Source: Hypomesus transpacificus | Lineage: Eukaryota > Chordata > Actinopteri > Osmeriformes > Osmeridae | Length of the DNA stretch: 64,000 nucleotides | Direction of reading: 5' to 3' | NCBI RefSeq assembly: GCF_021917145.1 | Contig: NC_061077.1 | Coordinates: 12,214,121 to 12,278,120 of the forward strand | Part shown: positions 1 through 22,675 of the stretch, one piece after another | How positions within the stretch are numbered: position 1 is the stretch's first letter | How the letters are laid out: every line of letters begins with the position of its first letter | The notes under the pieces: generated by a model | The model's input: the letters and a program-made list of their open reading frames with translations, nothing else | Told to the model about the DNA's origin: nothing | The model's database searches: none | Made by a program: the position numbers and the translations under genes

Positions 1-4
1 TACC

Positions 5-504
5 NNNNNNNNNNNNNNNNNNNNNNNNNNNNNNNNNNNNNNNNNNNNNNNNNNNNNNNNNNNNNNNNNNNNNNNNNNNNNNNNNNNNNNNNNNNNNNNN
101 NNNNNNNNNNNNNNNNNNNNNNNNNNNNNNNNNNNNNNNNNNNNNNNNNNNNNNNNNNNNNNNNNNNNNNNNNNNNNNNNNNNNNNNNNNNNNNNNNNNN
201 NNNNNNNNNNNNNNNNNNNNNNNNNNNNNNNNNNNNNNNNNNNNNNNNNNNNNNNNNNNNNNNNNNNNNNNNNNNNNNNNNNNNNNNNNNNNNNNNNNNN
301 NNNNNNNNNNNNNNNNNNNNNNNNNNNNNNNNNNNNNNNNNNNNNNNNNNNNNNNNNNNNNNNNNNNNNNNNNNNNNNNNNNNNNNNNNNNNNNNNNNNN
401 NNNNNNNNNNNNNNNNNNNNNNNNNNNNNNNNNNNNNNNNNNNNNNNNNNNNNNNNNNNNNNNNNNNNNNNNNNNNNNNNNNNNNNNNNNNNNNNNNNNN
501 NNNN
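5..504. other. Assembly gap (run of N)
   Basis: Five hundred undetermined bases. Upstream exons of adcy6 (N-terminus, first membrane domain, start of C1a) are expected in or before this gap, so the gene cannot be completed from this window. Confidence 0.99.
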
Positions 505-9786
<9,282 letters not shown>

Positions 9787-11700
9787 GCTCCAGCTGCACT
9801 CACACAAAGGGACGCCAGAACAAAGAACCCAGCGAGCGAGTGGTCGAACTCACTGAAGACGAGTCCAACCACGGGACCACACTGGGGAGCGGACGGTGTC
9901 CAGGAAGGACCCGGGTGGTTGGGCGTGCTGGGGCGCTCCTGTGTTCAAATGTGCGCGGACACACACACACACACAACTCAACACATGTCAAAAAAGTGTT
10001 CTCATTTCAAGGTTTTTCCCTACCAAGCTGCTTCATGTTTGATTTGAAGAAGACCTATTGCCTTAGAAGGAGATGACTGAGCTTAACAGAAGGCTATGTT
10101 TGTGCGAGAGGACAAGTACCACACAGTTCCTTATTTATTTTCATGGCGAAGTTTGTTTGCCGTTTAGTTATTTTCGGGACAACCTTCTGACGAGACTCTA
10201 TACGCGTATAAATATGCAAGGATGACAAGAAGGATGAAATGACCAAAGAACAAAAGGTTTGATATGAGGGGACAGTTTTCTGGAATTTTCTCTGCTGGTC
10301 TACCTTTCACTTTGGACAAGGCCATGTTACTGTCGCTTAGTCTAACACTTCTTTTGTTTTGGGACTTGATATACTCATGGAGGAGAACAAGCACACACAC
10401 ACACACACACACACACGTAGAGCAGCCTTGGATCGTATTTCTGGATTCTTATCAGGGCCTCCAGTCTGCAGCAATGTCCTAGATCACAGTATGAACATAA
10501 CGCTTCTGTGTCTTCTCTTTTCAATGCATCAAATACTGGAGATGTTTGTTTAGTTTTTGGTACACGCCAGAAGGAAGATGTTGTGATGGACAAATGGTTC
10601 CGTTCTGTATCACGGTACTGGAAATTTTAACTGTTATGAAAAGTTTTGTAATTATGTGTGTGTGTGTGAAAGAGTGCGAGTGTGTGAAATGGAATGCTGT
10701 TCTTGATCTTTAAAGGGGAATAACTTTTCACTGTGAGGTTTTTATGAAACTTAAAATGATACTGACAAAATGCTTTCTTGCCAAACTGGTTATCCACAAG
10801 GCATGTGTTTTTCTTCTTATATGTTGGAGTTGTGTGTTCATTTCTCATGTTCATGTTTTCAGATTGTTTTATTACCTTTTCCCCCATGCTTTCTATTTGG
10901 ATGTGAGTGGGATTGTTTTTGTTTCATTCCATCCTGAATGACCGTCACATTTTCTTTAATGTTTTTTTAGGGGTCAGACAGATGAATGCTGTCTGGACAA
11001 TACTTACCTGTACAGTAAACAACGTTACACTGGGAGACCTAAATATACCCGATACAACAGGTCTACTCTGCTCCATGGCATTTAGTGTTTGATGGTATCG
11101 AACAGTATTGGCACACAGTCTCTTTACTCCCCAAGGAGCATTAAGAAACATTTATTTCATTCATGTATAAAAAAGAAATGTGTCCGACTACTGTAACTGA
11201 CAAGTGACTCATGTTTCAAAGTCATTTCTCACAACACAAAAGAGATATAAGACGATACGAAAACCACTGAGAATGTTGCAAATGTGGTTGAGAGACGAGC
11301 CGCAACGATGCACTGTGTAAACCCTTTTACCTTTTATTTTACCAGGCAAGTCAATTAAGAACACATTCTTATTTACATGAACTATTTAAAATAGGAGAGA
11401 GTAGTCAATAGACTCTGAGCTTATGTAGGTGTCAAGGTTGTTTTCTTTGATGCTGGACTGAGAGAGGGTTGCTCTTTCACCGTGGGTGACGCCTGAACCT
11501 CTCACTGAATAAACATGTTTTGATCCCAGTTTTTTTTTCTTCTCAAACATGTTTTCTTTTTTTTTTTTTTTCATTCATTTGTATTGTCTTGAAGCTGGAA
11601 GGCTCACAAAATATTTTTTTTTGCATTCCAGAATACTTCCCTTGGATAAGAGATCAATAAATGGATGTTTTGTATTATTTATGTCTGTTCCATTATTGTT
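9787..11700 (+). other. adcy6 3' UTR and downstream DNA
   Basis: No coding exon found. The probable adcy6 3' UTR begins after the TAA at 9784-9786. Candidate polyadenylation hexamers AATAAA occur at about 11506 and 11656. A CA microsatellite lies at 10392-10416. About 11333-11390 contains attttaccaggcaagtcaat followed by taagaacacattcttattta, which resembles a widespread teleost interspersed repeat. Confidence 0.55.
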
Positions 11701-11789
11701 TGCTGTTTTTCCTCAACCCCTGTTATTGAATGGTTTTCAGGTTCAGGCGAGACAAATCAAGCCAGGTGTTATCTCACACCTTCATCCAA

Positions 11790-12146
11790 CTGACCAGCTG
11801 ACCATGCTCACGCTGACCAGCTGACTCTGACCAGCTGACTCTGACCAGCTGACCATGCTCACTCTGACCAGCTGACTCTGACCAGCTGACTCTGACCAGC
11901 TGACCATGCTCACTCTGACCAGCTGACTCTAACCAGCTGACTCTGACCAGCTGACCATGCTCACTCTGACCAGCTGACCATGCTCACTCTGACCATGCTC
12001 ACTCTGACCAGCTGACTCTGACCATGCTCACTCTGACCAGCTGACTCTGACCAGCTGACCATGCTCACTCTGACCAGCTGACTCTGACCATGCTCACTCT
12101 GACCAGCTGACTCTGACCAGCTGACCATGCTCACTCTGACCAGTTG
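11790..12146. repeat. Minisatellite of CTCTGACCAGCTGA / CCATGCTCA modules
   Basis: About 350 bp of irregularly alternating 14-bp CTCTGACCAGCTGA and 9-bp CCATGCTCA modules. The repeats keep frames open on both strands but have no coding character. Confidence 0.93.
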
Positions 12147-12367
12147 TTTGAAATTGGATGAGAAAGTTAGATACTGTGCATGAACTATGATTGAGATGTT
12201 ACTTAGAATTGTGTCAACACTCCACATATTCTGGAGTCAAATCAGGTGAGCAGATCACTTAACACACACACATACACACACAAAAATACCTTCACAAACA
12301 TACACTCCTAACCTTCATCAGCTTCAATGACCCCATAGACAGGCATGCTTGCTCTGCCTATAGCATA

Positions 12368-12640
12368 AACATTTACATTTACATTTATTCATTTAGCAGA
12401 CGCTTTTATCCAAAGCGACTTCCAAGAGAGAGCTTTACAAAGTGCATAGGTCACTGATAATAACAACAAGATAGCCCCACAGCATTGCAGGTAGTCAAAA
12501 ACAAGAAGTACATATTGTGAACAACCAAAAAATAGTGCTAAAGGGAAGAAACCATAAGAGCATGTAGTTAAACAAGTTAAAATTACACAATATTAATCTC
12601 TAAGTGCAGGTGTACCTGTAGGAAAGCAATAAAAATAGGA
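12368..12640. mobile_element. Interspersed repeat with SINE-type tail
   Basis: It starts acatttacatttacattta and then ttagcagacgcttttatcc aaagcgactt, the reverse complement of the tail shared by the SINEs at 7498 and 44081. The rest (agctttacaaagtgcatagg, gatagccccac, agtgctaaagggaagaaac) differs from those SINEs, so this is a different non-autonomous element with a related tail. Its outer limit is uncertain. Confidence 0.5.
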
Positions 12641-15485
12641 TTAACTAAAATAGAATACAACAGTTTAAATCAGCTACCACTAACCAACAAGAGCAACAGT
12701 CTAAGCAAGAGTCATTGTGATAAACACAGACTTCAAGGCCAGTAGTGGATAAAAACACCTTAATGCTGTTATTCCAAACACTGGCTCTCTCCCTCTCTCT
12801 CCTGCTAACCCTCACATTAACTCTCCCTCCTTCCTCTTCTGGCTGTTTACATTTCAATTGAAATGTCAGAGCCTGCTTTTGGATCTTTGCTGGGTTATTG
12901 TTGTGTGGACAGTTTAACTTCACGTATGTACACATATTTAAAGCAAATGTTTTGGTTTAGTAAGCCATCATAGACGAAATAATAAAATCTTTGGTTTTTT
13001 ATTTTACTTAAAAAAAGTAAATATTTTATACAATGTATTTTTTATTTTATATTGTGAAGAACCACTGGAGGGCAGTGGACGACTACATTTCATGGGACGG
13101 ATGGCACAGATCGATTTCAAGTTATTGTCTGTCACCATGGTTAGTGGGTCCTTTTTCTGTAATCAACATATATTTTTTAATGGAATTACACATTTTCCTT
13201 ACAGATTTTATGTCAATCAACAGCCTGCAATCAAAATTTCTCCATATGAAGTAACCGGAGAGACCGGAGAGCTTCTCTTTTAACGCACACTTCTCAGTTT
13301 CTGAATAAATCAGGCTCTTGTTTCAAGGCAGCGACAACGGAGATTGTATTTAATTGCGTTAACATTAATAATTTATTTTTGTTGAGGTAATGGCTATGTT
13401 AACTTACCGCACTCTATGCTGATCATTAATTAAGATGTATTATGTATTTGTTATACAGACTTAAGCAAAGTATTTGGGATTAGCTCAGTCATTTCAATAG
13501 GGTAGATAACAGGATATGTTTAAACAGTTACATAACATTTTCCAAATAAACCAGGTGAGGTATGAGAAGGCAAGGTAGAAATGGACTACTGCCCGTGGTA
13601 GGTAAATTATTCTCTTTAGGACCCAGCAGACTCCAGTTAATCATTTCAGCGGATGGCACCTGTTGCGTTCAAAGGAAAGCCGGGAGGCGACGGTCATTTC
13701 ATTTTATTCAGAGTTAACTTAATATTTCAAGGATATTAACGTCCTCTCCTTGTGCATATTGAAACAACAAAATTAACAACATCGTAAAGTTACTCAGCGG
13801 ACAGAAAACTCCGTACATTTGTTTACGGAACAGGTAAGTCAGGCACAGTCATCATAAAACCCCATCGATTTTGAATAGACTATTCGTCAAAATATAAATT
13901 AACTGATTGTACATAATGTAGGCTAACATTCTATTATTGTTATTGTTATTATATTGTTGGTACTTATTCTTACTTGGGCTACGATTGACTGTTGCGAGTT
14001 TGTTTGCGACAACAGGGGCTAAATCAAATGTTACAAGACAATTTATTTCACATCATTTGAGAAACCTTAATATTAAACTTGTGGGGGATAAACTGTGAAT
14101 ATTGTACTCATGTTGCTACAGTGAGAGTATGTCGCTTATACTTCCTGATGTTTAAGTCAAACAATTTCCTGTTTCTCTATGGCATAATCTGATAACAACG
14201 TATCGATCTAAGCCTCGGTAAAAATGAACCTGTCGGTTTTATCTGAGGATTCTTATATTCAAAGAATTGAGAATTGTTATGAGAATTAAGAATGTACCTG
14301 AGGGAAGAATGAGAAACTCTGATATGATTTAGTAACTTTCTAATCAGATAGGAATGATTTCGTGTTCGCTCAACAGTCATTGAGCAGTTTGTGGGTGGCC
14401 TTCACCCATCTCATCTCACAACCTTCCCGGTATGTAGTCAGTACACATTGTCAGCCATTACTAAAACACAAATTATATGACATTCCTAATTTTAATAGGT
14501 TAAGTATTTGTGTACTTTCATGCAGTCTAGCATTTTGTTTATTTATTTATTTACTACCTTTTATATCAAAGGCGGTCAGACTTTTGTTTAATTTTACACA
14601 CTTTTTAACTTGACCCACCTTTTCTTGCACCCCTTTCTGTCCCTGTGCATTCTCCTCTCACACTCTCTCTCGCTCTCTCTCACTCTCTCTTTCTCTCTCT
14701 GTCGCATCCCATCCTTATGCATTGTTTCTCTACCAAAGAAGACAAACTGGTTGTCAGTGTTGAGTGGAGATGTCACCCGAGAATGTGCTTCGTTTCAAAT
14801 GGCTGCCGAATAGGATCACACAAGTGTGTCTTGAATCAATTATGAAGTAGGAAGACTTGAGGAGACTAGAATACTATTTTGAATAAATGATGACCAAGTA
14901 AGAGTGAATCTCTAAGCAGTGATCACTTGAGTTTGTCCTTACGGTGAAGAAAATTCCCTTTCAAAAACCAGGAAGTAAAGATAATAATTGGTTGGTTAAG
15001 CAGGAATTGTTCGGTCTTCTGTGCCTCATTTACTTGAAACAAAGTGTGTGTTTGGGGAGAGAGAATAGGAAAGAGAGAGAAAGTGAGGTGGTGTGTAAGG
15101 TGTTAATATAAGGTCATGTGTCATTCATTCGTTGGCGTGGGAACAGGAGCGCCAGGGACGAGAGCAGAGCCACCTGTTGCCACGTGCTCCTTCCAGGAGG
15201 GAGGTGCAGGTGGAGCCAGGTGTTGAAGGATGGCCATGCTTTGTTTGTTCACGCTCTCCTTTGCGTGCGTGTGTGTTGGTGTGTGTGTGTGGTGTATGGC
15301 TATTCTAGTGGGGCTGTTCTCTGTGGACAAAGAGTGGGAGGAGCAAGCAGGGTGGCTGGCTGGCTGGCTGCTATGATACCTGCTTTAAACACCCTGACTG
15401 CACAGTGTGACACGTTTTGTAACGCATCCATCTGCCAAACTCACCGATTGTGGCAGTGAGTATTGATCCATTTCTTCTCCAACAG
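12641..15485 (+). other. galnt6 upstream region, candidate non-coding exon
   Basis: No coding region found. A possible untranslated first exon of galnt6 ends at 13833, where ttacggaacag is followed by the consensus donor gtaagt. A matching acceptor (ctccaacag) ends at 15485, 27 bases before the galnt6 ATG. CT microsatellite is present at about 14655-14702. Without transcripts the promoter cannot be placed. Confidence 0.4.
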
Positions 15486-15512
15486 GGTGGAGTCGGCTGA
15501 ACATTTTCAGCC

Positions 15513-18500
15513 ATGCGTCTGTTCCTGCGTCGGCGCATGTCCCCCCTGAAGTTGGTCCTCATGGGGGGCACCGTGTTCATGGTGGTCCTGGTGGTCCTCC
15601 AGAGGGACGTGAGTTCGGGGCCCCCCCAGGACCCCTGGTTCCAGGAGCTGGTCCAGAAGAAGGAGAGGGTGTTGGTCATGGTGCGCGGGGCCGTCAACAA
15701 CCTGGGCTTCCAGATCGGTGCCCCCCAGGCCCCGTCCGAAGAGGCCCAGCCCACCGAGGACCACCACTGCCCCTCGGGCTTCTACACCCAGGCAGAGCTG
15801 TCTCCGGCACTGGAGAGACCCCCACAGGACCCCCAGAGCCAGGGGGAAGGGTCCAGGGGTTTTCAGCAGGAAAAGATGACACCAGAGGAGGAGAAGGAGA
15901 AGGAGGACGGCATGACCAGGAACTGTTTCAACCAGTTTGCCAGTGACCGCATCTCTCTTCACCGAGGCCTCGGGGACGACACCAGGCCACCAGAGTAAGA
16001 AAGGCTGTTGTTGTGCCAGTTGATGGAAGGTGTTAGTTTACCCCACGTGATAACAAATGCTAATGCCAATTTGATATCTACTATCGACACTTTGAACCAT
16101 TGATAAGTTATCTGTTCAAGTGAAAAGCTTTTGAAGCAGTACTTCAGTCAGCAGGTGGATCCACAGATGTATGCTAAAGGCTGTTCTCAACTGTACATTC
16201 CGTCTCAGAAAGCAAACAGCATGCCAGAGCTACACAAGCAGCAGCTACGACAGCAGCGTCGCTTATTGAATTAGAGTTGGGGTTGGGAGAGCAGTGTTTC
16301 TTATTGACTTTCCAATGATTGATCAATTTCCCTTCGCACGTCTAATGAAAGTGTTTGAACCGTTGCCAGGTGCGTGGAGCGGAAATACCGCCGCTGCCCT
16401 CCCCTGCCCACCACCAGCGTGGTGATCGTGTTCCACAACGAGGCCTGGTCCACGCTGCTGCGGACCGTGTACAGCGTCCTCCACACCTCCCCCGCCTCCC
16501 TGCTCACAGAGATCATCATGGTGGACGACGCCAGCACCGCAGGTAAAAAGACTGGACATGCACCGGGTCTCCTCTAACGCACCGGGCACAGTACTGCCCC
16601 TGCTCTCCTCTAACGCACCGGACACAGTACTGCCCCTGCTCTCCTCTAACGCACCGGGCACAGTACTGCCCCTGCTCTCCTCTAACGCACCGGGCACAGT
16701 ACTGCCCCTGCTCTCCTCTAACGCACCGGGCACAGTACTGCCCCCGCTCTTCTCTAACGCACCGGGCACAGTACTGCCCCTGCTCTCGTCTAATGCAGCT
16801 GTCCAATGTGTGACGCTCCCATGCACTTGATGTGCAGTGCGTTTGGTAGATTGGTGTGCATAAGGTGTGTTTGCATAGATTCTGCAAACGTGCCACGAAG
16901 TAGACGTGGAATGTTCTGGGTGTGGTCGGGAGGAGGAGCAGCCGGACGTTAGAGCACTGCTGTTACTCCTCACAACCGGCCTCTTTATCAGCAACTTCTT
17001 TTGGCACAGCGTCATTTCATTCCAAAACCACGATTTGAATTGGCAATCAATCATTTTTTTAATAGAGCAAAATTCCATTGTCTTAAATGTTCCGTTTGCT
17101 TGCGACACATGAAAGGTTGTCACTTATGTCTACTGTACATGTACTGTACTCTACCTTGGATCAGAAGAGGATTCTTTCATTTGACAACGTTCGTAATTAA
17201 CCGAACGTTGGGTCGTTGGGAACGTTGGGATGGGTCGCTGATAGTAGACGGTGATTATTTTAGACCATGCCGCTAGGATATCACAATGGAGTGCAGGGTA
17301 GAGGTGACTGGTGTCCAAAGACAATGGCACTGCACCTCAGCACAGTTTATCATCTCTACGTTGGCAACTTCCATCTCAGCCTTGTGAATTTAGGTTGTTT
17401 CAGTCGCTGCATAGTTACATATTTTCACACCACCCCACATTTCGTACAGTCGGACATCTGATTGGTTAGAGGCACCAGCCTCTTACTCAATCGTGCAGTC
17501 ATTCCACTCACATGGTGGAGCCAGTCTCACTGGTTTCCTGATTATTTGCATGTCCAAGAGGCCAAATTCTTGTAATTTTGCGAGCGTTTGACAGCAGTGT
17601 CACGCTGTTGGCAACAATGGTGTTTGACAACACCTTAGCTGGTAGCACAGAGACTTGGCACTTCCTGGTTTGTGTCCATGTGCACACTGTACACAGTGTT
17701 TCTGTGAAGACTGGCTCAAAAGGGAACAGGTTTTTATAAAGATCAAACAATCTTGTGTAGTTCAAAGCTCTAATTCTGCGCCAAATTTTAATGTATGTAA
17801 CATTCTGTCATTAAAGGACAGATTGCGAAAGGCAGGATGTAGGACTATGTTTCTGTTTCAGTAATCTGCACTTGAAAAGCTCTTCAAAGTAAATATATGT
17901 TGGTTTTGGTTTGTTGCACGAAATGAATATTGCACTCCCACGCGCTATAGAGTGGTGTGGGTCTTTGTTTTCCATGCAGTTTGCAATTGTTTTGTAGAAA
18001 CATCTGAAACAAAGTCCCACCTTTCCAACATTCTGGGAAATGTTTGCATAACATCCATTCTCATGATTCCATATCAGTTTAGAGAAAAAATCCACTGCGC
18101 TTTTACAGGCCCACATGTATCTGTCATCACATGAGCCGTAAAACGTTATGGACCAATAACCCATGCAGTTTGTGTTCTTTAGAGTTTATGTCGCACAATG
18201 TTTCTGTTTTGACAATGACCTCAATTGTTCGACTCTTGATTGTTGAGGTGTCAGTGGGTTTGGAACAGACATGCTCAGCCTGTGCTGACTTCCTCGGCCC
18301 TTTCAGTCTCACCTCGGATGTAGGCAGAACTGTAAGCGGAAGTTAAGTTTTAAATTAGCCAACAAAATGATGTACGGTAACTCTCTTCTTAGATCTTAGA
18401 ACCTCTTGTGGCCTGGTAGTTTCAGTTTGTTTTTGTCTGTAAACTTTGAAAGATTAGTGGCTCATAGTTAAAGGGAGAAAACATTTTCACACTGGGGTAG

Positions 18501-21292
18501 CATGAGGGCAACAGAGGAACTGTCACTTGTTTGCCTAGAAGACGATACGAGTCAGTTTACGTAGTAAGATTATTAAATAAATGACCTTACCCTTCTGGGT
18601 AACAGTCAGTGTAGCAGTGCTGTTCTTTGACCCTCTACCAATGCTGACCAGTCTCTTCTCTAAAACAGCATATCTATACGTGTGTGTTCTCCTGCCTCAT
18701 CCAGAGCACCTCAAGACCCAGCTGGATGAGTACGTGCGTCCGCTGAAGATCGTCCGCGTGATGCGCCAGGCGGAGCGGAAGGGCCTGATCACCGCCAGGC
18801 TGCTAGGGGCCAGCGTGGCTACAGGGGAGGTGCTCACCTTCCTGGACGCCCACTGTGAGTAGAGGCCCCACACGCTCGGCCCCGTCAAACACCACACCTG
18901 GTTAGACCGGTCGCACGGGGCTCAGCCAAGAAAAGCATTCAGGATTGGTAACTCCTGCTGGTTAGACTTGCTCACCAGGTCGCCCTGGCGACGTGTTCCA
19001 TTTTGCTGTCAAGAAGGGAAATCTTGCACAACCTGTATATTCCCTGGAGATGCCTACTCTACTGACATGCTGATGTACATCATTACGCCCCACCTCCACA
19101 CCAGGTGAGTGTTTTCACGGCTGGCTGGAGCCCCTGCTGGCGAGGATCGTGGAGGAGCCCACCGCCGTGGTGAGCCCCGAGATCACCACCATCGACCTCA
19201 ACAACTTCCAGTTCAACAAGCCCCAGCCGTCGGGCCGCGCCCGCAACCGCGGCAACTTCGACTGGAGCCTGACGTTCGGCTGGGAGGCCATCCCGGAGCA
19301 CGAGAGACAGAGGCGCAAGGACGAGACGTACCCCGTCAAGTAAGAACCACGCACGGGACACCTTCCCGCTGAAGAGATCGACCGAATGTGTGGGATGTAG
19401 TGTTGTTGTTGTTGTTCTTGTTTGAGGGGGCGGGGCCACTCGGGACTGTTGTGATGATTCATTCATGTTTGTTTTCGCAGAACTCCAACCTTTGCCGGCG
19501 GTCTGTTCTCCATCTCCAAGAAATACTTTGAGCACATCGGTACCTATGACGACAAGATGGAGATCTGGGGTGGGGAGAATGTGGAGATGTCCTTCAGGGT
19601 TAGTGTCATGTTTTTTTTTGTGAATTGCGTGAACCGTTTTAGACCGCTTGCTAAAATGAATAGATTATTCCTGTAGGTAAGATGCTTTTACAAAGTTCTT
19701 GTGACGTACAAGTCAATGGGTAATTGTTGTTACCACACAAACAAATGAACACCGCCATATAGAAATGACCGGACGTCTTTAGGCTAGTGAATAAACTGTT
19801 CCTTGAGTCTGACCACCAAACTACTGTCGAACAGTGCACTTCTGATCCTTGATCTTCTGCTCTACTTCCTACAAGCACCATTTAGATCCATTATATATAC
19901 TGTACATATAAATGATATTGGATTGTCTCCACCCATTTGTGTGGTGCTGGGCAGGTGTGGCAGTGCGGAGGGCAGCTGGAGATCATCCCCTGCTCTGTGG
20001 TGGGCCACGTGTTCAGGACCAAGAGCCCCCACACCTTCCCCAAGGGCACAGAGGTCATCACACGCAACCAGGTGCGCCTGGCTGAGGTCTGGATGGACGA
20101 CTACAAGCAGATATTTTATCGGCGCAACAAGAATGCGGCCAACATGGCCAGCGAGGTGAGAGATGGAGGGGGGGGGGGAGGGGGATGAGAGATGGAGGGG
20201 CGGGGGGGGTGAGAGTTGGAGGGGGGGGGGGGATGAGAGATGGAGGGGCAGGGGGGGTGAGAGTTGAAGGGGGGGAGGGAGATGAGAGATGGAGGGGTGG
20301 GGGTGGAGACCTCGAGACCTCCTTAGCCGACCAAGCTGGATGGAGGAGTGGAGGAAGACACCAGGTCCTTACTCTCTTCCTCTCTCTATCCCACAGAACA
20401 AGTACGGGGACATCTCTGAACGGGTCAACCTACGGGAGCGGCTGCAGTGCAAGAACTTCACATGGTACATGAACACCATCTACCCAGAGGCCTTTGTTCC
20501 AGACCTTGCCCCCACCAAGTTTGGAGCAGTAAGTCACCTGGTTACACTTTCCTCTGTGGAACTAATTATGACAATGACGTGCGTGTTCCCCTGTGTTGGT
20601 ATCGCACAATGTGTTTACCTGTGTGCGTGTGTTCCCACAGATAAAGAACTCAGGCGATCAGAGATGTCTGGATGTGGGCGAAAACAACAACAACGGCGGG
20701 AACCCGGTCATCATGTACACGTGTCACAACATGGGTGGCAACCAGGTACGGTAACGCCACCCCCGCTCACACACTCGTAACATCATAACATCCTGAAAGG
20801 GGATAGCTGGCTAGCTTCGGAAATAAACCGGTCGCTCATCAGACAGGTTGAGGTTTAAGAGAATGTGTGTTCGTTGAGCAAAGAGCAATGCCAATCTGTC
20901 TTTCCTCCCTCCTTTTCCCTCAGTACTTTGAGTACACTTCCCATCTGGAGCTGCGCCACAACATTGGGAAGCAGCTCTGCCTCCACGCCATGCCACATCC
21001 ACAGCCGCTGAAGATAGAGGTGTGCCAGCTGAACCGTCAGGGCACAGTCGTGGCTCCGCCACAAGAGTGGGTGATCACAGAGGTACAAAACACCCCAAAA
21101 CCAACACACACACACCCACACAATGGGAGTAACCAGAGTTTCTTTGTTATTCTGATATGTTTTCTATCTCCTCTTTAGGAACAGCTCCTCAAGAACCCGT
21201 CTAGTGGGCAGTGTTTGAACCTGAAAGGAGGCCAACTCATCATGGACACCTGTGTCGCTGCTGACCTCAACCAGCACTGGGCCTTTAGTTGA
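15513..21292 (+). CDS. galnt6: Polypeptide N-acetylgalactosaminyltransferase 6
   Basis: Golgi type II enzyme that starts mucin-type O-glycosylation by moving GalNAc from UDP-GalNAc to Ser/Thr. Exons: 15513-15994, 16370-16542, 18705-18854, 19105-19339, 19481-19598, 19955-20155, 20397-20528, 20641-20745, 20924-21082, 21179-21292; phases join into 622 aa, the same length as human GALNT6. It has a short cytoplasmic tail with an Arg cluster ([13 protein letters not shown]), then the membrane anchor [16 protein letters not shown] and a stem. GT-A catalytic motifs are [20 protein letters not shown], the manganese-binding FLDAHC (DxH) and [13 protein letters not shown]. The C-terminal ricin-type lectin domain includes CLDVGENN and ends NQHWAFS. 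The N-terminal RDVSS and the FERPPQDP-like region favour GALNT6 over GALNT3. Intron 2 carries a 36-bp minisatellite. Confidence 0.96.
16566..16797. repeat. 36-bp minisatellite in galnt6 intron 2
   Basis: Six full copies plus a partial of a 36-bp unit containing CTCTAACGCACCGGGCACAG and TACTGCCCCTG, with single-base variants. It starts about 25 bases after the donor at 16543. Because 36 is divisible by three, both strands stay open. Confidence 0.95.
20164..20299. repeat. G-rich minisatellite in galnt6 intron
   Basis: Several copies of a G-run/GATGAGAGATGGAGGGG/GGTGAGAGTTGGAGG pattern immediately after the exon ending at 20155. The G runs on the coding strand could form G-quadruplexes in the pre-mRNA. 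Confidence 0.88.
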
Positions 21293-22675
21293 CCTTTAGA
21301 CCCATGGATGAATGTCTCTCTCCTCCTTCCCTTGACCCCCACCCCACCCCCCCACCTCACCAGAGCTGGCCAAACAGAAAGCCCCACCCTGCATAGTGCA
21401 CACAGGACAGGGGCTTGGTACAACCTGGCTTCAATGGACTCTGGCCTCGGCGGACTCTGGAACACGGAAGTGTTGCTATGTACTAAAAAGGCATAGGACC
21501 TATCGACCTGAGAAACTCTGGTTTCTTAATATATATATACATATATTTATGTATATATATATATATTTGAATGTAAAATCTCAGGAATGGCATTTGAATG
21601 TGACTGGACGCTTCTCTAGCCAAAAAGCGTGAACATTGGAGAGGGCAGTGGCCACTACAGGGCAAGGGGGGTGTTCTAGATCAATCTAGGGTTCCTCAGA
21701 CACATGTTGGTGCTAGTCTAGTACAGAGAGACCTTTTGATGAAGAATATTCACTGACATACTATATGAGTCTATTGAATTGAGCTGTCTGTCTGTGAAAC
21801 CGGACGTCGGACCTCAAGCAAAACCCTTTTACACTCCAGCTTTTGTGTGTTAATTTATATTGTCAGTGAATAAATGCTGACTAATTTGTTGCTGTGATGG
21901 TGCAAATATCCGTCATGTCTTGCCAAAAGGAAATGTCAGGAAAATTAAAATGCCGTTGTCATTTGACTGTTTTATTTTAACAGACTTATATTTTCAGAAA
22001 TATATTCCACATATGAAATGTTCATGTCTGTAATGTAGCAAGTAGCTTTTAGATCTGGTGTTTGCCTTTGAGGACTGCTTTTTTGTTGTTGTTGTTGCAT
22101 ATTCAAAACATATACAAATTGCTTGTGAAGTTTGCAGAGCTTGACTCAACGTCGCATCCCGACCATGTTTCAATATCAACTCAATTGGAAAGTCTAACAA
22201 CTATAGCTGTGAGGTGGATTAACAATAGTTTACTACTTTTAAAATATTTCAGATAACGAGGTCCTTGACTAACTAACTTGACTCATTGCTTTCAGAATGA
22301 ACATTTGAAGAAGTCTTGTTAATGTTTGGCAACAGAATTGCAACAGAATTTGCTCAAAAATAATTCAATGTAAGCAGTGTTTGGCAACTTGAAAGCACTT
22401 CCTTTTAAAGTGAGATAAGATTATTTGTGGATTTTCTCGAGAATGGAACAAACATTCGGTGACAAATGATTTCAAAACCATAGGAATGTGAACTTTACAA
22501 CTTCTGCAGCTGTCATTCAGTGTGCGGAGTGACTGCATATTTTTATCAACAACAGATGGCAGCAAATACCTGCCAAACATTTCTGCAATGCAATGATGAC
22601 ATTTCCTATTTCAACATAACCCTCTAATCTGGTAACGGTGAACATAACGAGACGGTGAGAGAGACTACAGACACA
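21293..22675 (+). other. galnt6 3' UTR and g6pd promoter interval
   Basis: No coding exon. The galnt6 3' UTR starts after the TGA at 21290-21292. An AT dinucleotide tract lies at about 21528-21570. A candidate AATAAA polyadenylation signal is at 21869-21874. The g6pd promoter and 5' UTR must lie in the remainder; I could not identify a TATA box or start site with confidence. Confidence 0.5.
21869..21874 (+). terminator. Candidate polyadenylation signal of galnt6
   Basis: AATAAA about 580 bases after the stop codon, followed by a T/GT-rich stretch. Confidence 0.5.

Noticed and set aside
11961-12227. Minus-strand frame with WSESAGQSEHGQSQLVRVSM repeats
   Set aside because: Minisatellite translation; no start or splice support.
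15507-15962. Minus-strand frame of 151 codons
   Set aside because: Antisense shadow of galnt6 exon 1.
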